Assembly (NCBI GenBank): GCA_009809945.1
Contig: WTPW01000715.1
Coordinates: forward strand, 158,862-222,861
Reading direction: 5' to 3'
Length of the DNA stretch: 64,000 bases
From: Gigaspora margarita
Taxonomy: Eukaryota > Glomeromycota > Glomeromycetes > Diversisporales > Gigasporaceae
The position numbers and the translations under genes were made by a program. Under the pieces are notes generated by a model. That model was not told where the DNA came from. It did not search any database and saw nothing but the letters and a program-made list of their open reading frames with translations. Below, piece after piece: positions 58,440-64,000 of the stretch (position 1 is the stretch's first letter; each line of letters starts with the position of its first letter).

Positions 58440-59370
58440 AAGTGTTAGTGTTCTTGCAAATTGCCGGAGAAATCTAGTATGTTCTTGCAAAGTAACAGAG
58501 GAGTTAAAGCTAGTGTTCTTGTAAAGTTCAGGAAAAGTCGCAAAGTGTCAAAGAAGTCAGGAATAAATAAAATATAATAAAAATAAAAAAAAATAAGTAA
58601 AAAAAAAACAAACAAAAAAACAAAACATGTAAGCAAACTAATATAAAAAAAATAAATGAAGCCCCAAATCTTCATTTCTCTAAAGTAAGAGTTCACGTTC
58701 TTGCAAATTCGAAGTTGGGTTAATGTTCTTGCAAAATGCCAAAAAAGTCGCGTAGTGCCAAAAAAGTCTGGGTTGGTTTTCTTGCAAAGTGCCAGGACGT
58801 AAGGGTTCTTTTCTCACAAAGTGCTAGAATAAAATAAATTAATAAACCAAATTTTAAAAAAAAAACAAAAAACAAAAAAACAAAAACAAATTATGTTAAC
58901 TGAAAAAATAAATAAAGTCCTAACTAAACCTTTATTTCTTTAAAGAAGCATTCTTGGAAATTTAGAAATTGCTGGAGACATCAGTTGTGTGTTCTTGCAA
59001 AGCATCAAAATTTTTGGGTAGGCTGCACATTGTTTTGAATAGTTGTTTGTTTTCTTGCAAGGTGTTCTTGTAAAATGCTGAAATAAAAATAAAATGAAAA
59101 AAAAATAAAAAATAAATAAATAAAAAAAAAAACAAAATGAAAACAAAAAATGAAATGAAAATAAAAAACAAAAAGCGAAAAAAAAACAAAATAGAAGATC
59201 TAATTATAAACAAAAGATCTAATCTGATCTTGTAGTACAGAATTTGAACATCATCGAACTATTTCAAAAAATTAGTCCAACGCAATCCAGGTTACAGATT
59301 GGGTTGGTTTGCAAAAGGTTTCGAAAAGTTGTTTGTTTTCTTGCAAAGGTGTTCTTGTAAAGTGCCAAAA
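58440..59370. repeat. Gttcttgcaaagtgcc short-motif repeats
   Basis: The word gttcttg(c/t)aaa(g/t)tgcc or close variants occurs repeatedly between A-rich tracts. It is interior material of CATCAG copy 3 and matches 7370-7450 in copy 1. Confidence 0.65.
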
Positions 59371-59631
59371 TAAAAACAAAATAAAAAATAAATAAAATGA
59401 AAACAAAAAAAATAAAATAAAAATAAAGAAATGAAATGAAAACAAAAAGCGAATCTGATCTTGTAGTACAGAATTCGAACTATTTCGAATAATTAGTCCA
59501 ATGTGTGATTCAGGTTATACTGATCTACTGATCCTAGCTTGGTTTAAAGAGGATCGAAATATTTTGTTATAATTTTCGAAATTTCTAACAACATATAACG
59601 AAATTTTGATATTTGAAATATTCCGTTATAT

Positions 59632-59876
59632 GGGGTGAGTCAATAGAAAAGGGTCAAATTTTTTCTAAGTAAAAGTTTTCTTGACTTTAAGCTTAAATAT
59701 CTTAACAACTATCTTAATAAATTTAATAAATTTTTTTTATTTTAATTCTATATAATTTCAAGATTAAAATAAAAAAATTTTGGCAAATTTGATTAAATAG
59801 TTGTCAAGATATTTTAATTTAAAAATTAAAAAAATTTTACTAAAAAAGATTTGTCCCTTTTCTATTGACCCACCCC
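59632..59876. mobile_element. 245-bp MITE, GGGGTGRGTCAATAG ends
   Basis: The left ggggtgagtcaatagaaaag and the right, on the other strand, ggggtgggtcaatagaaaag, are inverted; TAT(A) stands on both sides. The arms pair through most of the length (agttgtcaagatatt with aatatcttaacaact-like sequence). Inserted close to the right end of CATCAG copy 3. Confidence 0.8.
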
Positions 59877-59952
59877 TATATATTACGTAATATTTTGCTT
59901 ATATTATAGTTCACAAGATCTTATGTAAGATTATGCTATTATAAATTTACTG

Positions 59953-60464
59953 ATGTTAGACGAACTATATGGTTACTATGTATTAAGAGGTTTAAGTTTC
60001 TGTACTAAACAACCACAAAGATCAAAATTTTAGAGTTTTTTATGTTCAAATAAAAACCTTTTCCCAATAGATATGTAAAAAGAAAGAAAACTAAATTGGT
60101 TAGTAGTGACTTTGTCTTGTCTTTGACTAGTTATTTTTTACTGACTTTTTATATAGTAAATTTTTAAATACAGTATATATATTTTATTATTAATCTATAT
60201 AAGTTTATCTAATATTCACTATACAATATTATTAATTCATAACAGTACACTTATTAAAAAGACCAGGTAGCGAAGCTGTTTTAATATATTTGCTAGTTTT
60301 ATAAGACTAAAATCTGAAAATTTTAAAAAAATAACTACTAAATTATTATTGTTTTGTCTTTCATTTTCAGAAGACTTTTATGAAAATACATCTGGATGTT
60401 TTCTCTTGCTAATCAAGCAACCTATGCAGCGTTTTTAGTATCGTGTAATATTCTTTTTCTTTCT
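59953..60464. other. AT-rich spacer
   Basis: Nothing recognised. Confidence 0.4.
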
Positions 60465-61065
60465 CTTTATGACTGACATCCCAACAGGTCATAGGATGTA
60501 CTAAGAATTTGTACTAATAATTGTCATTTTGACAGGTCAAGCTCCTAAACAAGATATATTGACCTCAGCTTTTCATATGACTATTGTCTCAACAGGTTAT
60601 AGAAGCATTAAATCTTGTACAAATAACTGTTATTCTGACAGGTCAATTACTTAAACAAATACATTGGTCACATTACACATTGACCTTAACTTCCTATATA
60701 ACTGTTATCATGGAAGTTAGAATCCTGTACAAATAATTGTCATCCTAACAGGTCAATTACTTAAACAAATAAATTAGTCACACATTGACCCTAGCTTTTC
60801 TATATAACTGCTAATCCAACAGGTCATGGAAGCATTAGAATCTTGCACAAAAGACTGTTGTCCCAATAAATCAATTACTTAAACAAATACGTTAGTCACA
60901 TATTGACCATAGCTTCTCCATATAACTGTTGTCCCAACAGATCATAGAAGTATTAGAATCTTAAATAAATGACTGTTGTCCCAACAGGTCAGTTACTTAA
61001 ACAAATACATTGGTCATATATTAACTCTAGCTTCCTATATGATTGTTATACTGCTAGGCCACTTT
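60465..61065. repeat. Minisatellite, about 115-bp unit, five copies
   Basis: Units start near 60472, 60580, 60700, 60808 and 60925. Each has the order aactgttgtcccaacaggtc, atagaagcattagaatcttg, a second caggtcaattacttaaacaa box, and cacattgacc. The word ccaacaggtca occurs twice per unit, so the array is a doubled motif. Confidence 0.8.
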
Positions 61066-61480
61066 TGCAAACTTTATTGAAGAAGGAGAAAGAGTCAATG
61101 TAACCAGAACAAATGTCAAGCTCATAAAAGAAAAAAAGACTATTTTTTTTGCAAACCTTATTGCTACTAATATACCTGTTTATTTATTACCTCATATTTA
61201 CTCAACCAACTCTTAGACTTTTCTATTCCTGAAAATTACAGGGGCTACCAAAGCATTGTAGACACTTTTTAAAAATTTATACCAAACTAAATAAATATAA
61301 TATCAAACTAAAAACTATATAAAAAGTTGATTAAATCTAAGCTTTTAAATAAAAAAAAATATAAAATCTATGCAATAGTTTTTAAAATAATTAAGGTAAT
61401 ACAAATTTGAATAATGTTATACTAGTACAAAATAAGTAATTTTAATATAACTTATATAATAAATAGAATTACTAAATATA

Positions 61481-62526
61481 GGGGATGGGGGTGTGATGAT
61501 CTAGAGAAGTGGCCAGGTTGTTACCTCCCAAGCGGCAGGTCCAAAGTTTAAATCCCACTGATAATGATAATGAAAAATAGGCCTGTGTTATGGTAACTGT
61601 GGCTCAATATCAGTTGGGTGAGAAACCTGTAACCTTGGTTCCACCATCTTGAATGGGATCTCACAGGCGCAATAAAATTCAAGGAACTGGAAAAACAGAA
61701 ACCCGTTTGGAAAGTCCCAATTAAGGAGGTAGATTAGGATCTCTGATGGTGCTACCATAAAAAGAGGTCAGTGCCAGGATTCGAATGAACCTTAAAAGGG
61801 CAAGGGAGGTACCTAGCAGTTTGGAGTGATTTGGACTGCAAATGTCAGTATAATGCAGATGTGTCAGTTACTAAAAATCTATGAATAACTATGAAATGGG
61901 ACATGGCTATTCAATGGTATCCTTCTAGTTTAAAGGCCAATGCAGACAGGTCGCACTTGATTTTTCTAGTGGAAATGGAGTGAAGTTAGACTTTGAAATT
62001 AAATATTGGTTAGATTGTTAGTAGAAATCAGAGGGTTTAAATAGGCAACTTCTGTAGTTGGATTGTAGGTATGGCAGCTAGTGTAGAATCTTCGGGCAGA
62101 CTACTTAAATTAGGCACCAAAAGTGCACATGTGGCTAGTTGTATCCTTGTTCTCAAAAAATGTATTCTAATTGAATATATTCTAATAAAGTATTAGCAAG
62201 GCTGTCGAAGTTGGAAAAAAATATATATATAGGGGATGGCTAAAGCCATGTACCCATGTGATTTTTTGAAAATTTAGTTAAAATTAGAGTTAGAGCCTGT
62301 TTAGCATTAGGATCAGGGTTAGGATTAGAACAAACATATAGGTAAAATTGCCTTCCCGACATTTTTTATTAATGGTCCAAGATAGGTTTGAACTGGTGTT
62401 TTTATATTCTTGCATTTTTTTTGTTTTTTGTTTTCTTTGGGCTGATCTGTGTAAACAAAATTTTGTGACTCCGATTGGTTAATTTACACAAAAATGTCAC
62501 ATGGATACATGGCTTTAGACAACCCC
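61481..62526. mobile_element. MITE with core homology to others, split by a SINE-like element
   Basis: After removal of the insertion the left end reads ggggatggctaaagccatgt and the right end, on the other strand, ggggttgtctaaagccatgt; 27 of the first 30 positions match. An 8-bp duplication, taaatata, flanks it (61473-61480 and 62527-62534). The core near 62320-62400 has attaggatcagggttaggat and gccttcccgacattttttat, shared with the elements at 36355, 51403 and 62640. Confidence 0.75.
61489..62226 (+). mobile_element. SINE-like insertion, 738 bp, 13-bp target duplication
   Basis: The duplication atataggggatgg flanks it (61476-61488 and 62227-62239) and it is GC-richer than its host. The 5' end looks tRNA-derived: gatctagagaagtggcc could be an A box, and aagtttaaatccc fits a B box (consensus GGTTCRANTCC) with CpG worn to TA. 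The 3' end is A-rich (ggaaaaaaatatat). No ORF of note was seen. It is not similar to the SINE at 47848-48365, so it would be a different family; a LINE-mobilised non-tRNA element is the alternative. Confidence 0.6.
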
Positions 62527-62639
62527 TAAATATAGTAATATATAAACTTAATTTTTTATTAAATAAATTAATTTTTTTTAAATAATATTATTTAATATTT
62601 TTAAAATTTTTAAAAATATTTATAAAATTACTATATATA

Positions 62640-62922
62640 GGAGTCATATAAAGTGGAGTAGAATCACGTGACAATTGGCCAATCAAATTATCAAATTTTG
62701 ATGATCTTTGGTGAAGCAAACATAAAAGAGAAGTGAAACCCTTAAAAAATACAAAAAATAGCAGTCTAAACTACCTTGGTGTTTTAATTAAAAATGTCAG
62801 GAAGGCAATTTTGCTTATATATTATAACCTAAAATCTTGCTAACCCAGAATTAAAATGACCCTAACCCTAAAATTAATTCGATAAAATATATTATAAGAA
62901 TCTACTCTGCTTTAGACGTCCC
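62640..62922. mobile_element. 283-bp MITE with the shared core
   Basis: The ends ggagtcatataaagtggagt and, on the other strand, gggacgtctaaagcagagta are flanked by tatatata on both sides. The interior has ttaaaaatgtcaggaaggca and gaccctaaccctaa, the core common to three other MITEs with different ends. Confidence 0.7.
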
Positions 62923-63353
62923 TATATATAGCAATAAAAATTACTACTTTTAGAAATTAATTAATTTAAATTAATATTTTAACTTTTACTTTAAAAAAAA
63001 TAAAAAGTTAAAATTTTTTAAAAAATTATAAAAATTTCAAATTATACATAATTTTTATATTAAATAACTTTATAAAATTAAATATTTAGTTTATTTAATA
63101 AAAAATAATTTTTACTATAAAAAAATAATTTTAATAATTTTTTTAATATTACTAGCTTTATACCAGTATAATATTATACGATTTTGTATTACTTTAATTA
63201 TTTTAAAACTACTGTATAGAATTTTATAATTTTGTTTTATTTAAAAGCCTTAGATTTAATAAACTTTTTTTATAATTTTTAGCTTGATAATTTATTTATT
63301 TAGTTTATATAAATTTTTAAAAAGTGTCCACAATGCTCTGGTAGCCCCCTGTA

Positions 63354-64000
63354 CTTTATACTTACCAAACATCACTGATCAATCCCTTAATAGACCATTA
63401 GACTGAACATGATCAGACATATATTATATTTGGTCTTATGATGATTCTAGACAAAAGCTGCCTTGATACTTACATATCGAGCAGCTTTTTATTTATATTA
63501 TAAATTTTTAAAACAAAAATTGTTTAATAACTTTTATGTATATTTTTAAATTTTAAGTATTACGTCACATTATACTACTTGCATAATGCATATGACACAT
63601 CTTTAAGCACAACTATAGTTGTTAGACAAAACCTTTTTTGCAAAATGATGAAAGATGAACCTAAGCCTTCAAATGGCAAAGCCTCTAACAAAAGACAATA
63701 AATTATTGATTATCAGATAAGATAATTTTAATGATTAGTAATCAGAAAAATAAAATAAGATTTTTAATTATAATTTTGGAACTCTTTATGCTAAATTAAA
63801 AATTAAACTCACCTAGTGATAGATAAATCTCGATTTTAAGATGCTGAAATGAAGTTACAGGGCAGCCATTTGTTACGAAACACTGAACTGGGATGATAAC
63901 ATAGTGCGAAAAGTGGCAGATATGAGGTATTGGTAGTTAAAATGGAAGAGTAGGGGAGTCAGATAAGTATAGGGTATTGCATAGGAATTATTGAGATGGT
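63354..64000. other. AT-rich spacer to the window edge
   Basis: No gene or element border was recognised. Confidence 0.4.

Larger units (their letters stand above)
48933..59952. mobile_element. CATCAG-family long TIR element, copy 3, heavily invaded
   Basis: The left end catcagtaaattatatatac (from 48930) and the right end, on the other strand, catcagtaaatttataatag (to 59955), are inverted. They are followed on both sides by tattacgtaata words. Removing the nested elements (49358-50937, 51081-58253, 59632-59876) leaves about 2 kb, close to copy 2. The remaining interior shares tracts with copy 1: the poly-AT and cataatcacgcttttttaca region at 49200-49320, gttcttgcaaagtgcc repeats at 58440-59360 and gatctaatctgatcttgta at 59218 and 59452. 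Confidence 0.55.
61239..63351. mobile_element. TA-target TIR element hosting three further insertions
   Basis: The ends caggggctaccaaagcattg and, on the other strand, cagggggctaccagagcatt are flanked by TA (61237-61238 and 63352-63353). The inverted arms continue with tagacactttttaaaaattt. A TA target suggests Tc1/mariner-type mobilisation. The interior is AT-only except for the nested elements at 61481-62526 and 62640-62922. Confidence 0.8.

Overview
The window looks like one piece of a very AT-rich, repeat-rich fungal genome, most likely an arbuscular mycorrhizal fungus (Glomeromycotina, Rhizophagus-like). The organism call is an inference. It rests on the very low GC, short GT-AG introns (60 to 180 nt), a type-3 copper tyrosinase gene remnant, Ty3/gypsy retroelements and dense MITE content. 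No gene in the window is clearly intact; most coding signal is decaying transposon sequence or pseudogene.

Layout. 1-3.1 kb: a 130-bp tandem repeat, then an unrecognised spliced gene whose last exon has been duplicated several times. 3.5-5.7 kb: a gag-only Ty3 fragment on the minus strand. 6.85-11.25 kb: copy 1 of a family of long terminal-inverted-repeat elements ending in CATCAG. 11.4-14.3 kb: three MITEs of different families. 14.5-17.6 kb: a tyrosinase pseudogene broken by a 0.9-kb insertion, a 7-bp duplication, a stop codon and several frameshifts. 17.6-28.6 kb: MITEs with 3-, 4- or 8-bp target duplications, a 9-bp microsatellite and a tandem array of about 370 bp into which a TTAA-type MITE inserted. 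29.1-34.5 kb: an LTR retrotransposon (minus strand) without visible pol, split by copy 2 of the CATCAG family. 35.2-36.3 kb: a giant near-perfect palindrome. 36.3-36.9 kb: a MITE inside a MITE. 40.8-48.8 kb: a nearly full-length Ty3/gypsy element (minus strand) with gag, protease, RT, RNase H and integrase remnants, an extra 3' ORF, and a tRNA-derived SINE in its 5' LTR. 48.9-60.0 kb: copy 3 of the CATCAG family, holding a foldback array, a 7.2-kb Tigger/pogo element with its transposase, and further MITEs. 60.5-63.4 kb: a minisatellite and a four-level nest of elements, including a second SINE-like insertion.

How the parts fit together: the window is a stratigraphy of insertions, and several insertion sites can be verified from target duplications or from an uninterrupted copy next door. 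The points most worth following up are the CATCAG elements with hairpin-bearing minisatellites, two distinct SINE-like insertions, MITEs that share an internal core but differ in their terminal repeats, and a sharp CpG-retention boundary inside the Ty3 element. Many frameshifts sit at A/T homopolymers, and the window has a 55-base N gap and three single Ns, so some breaks may be assembly errors.
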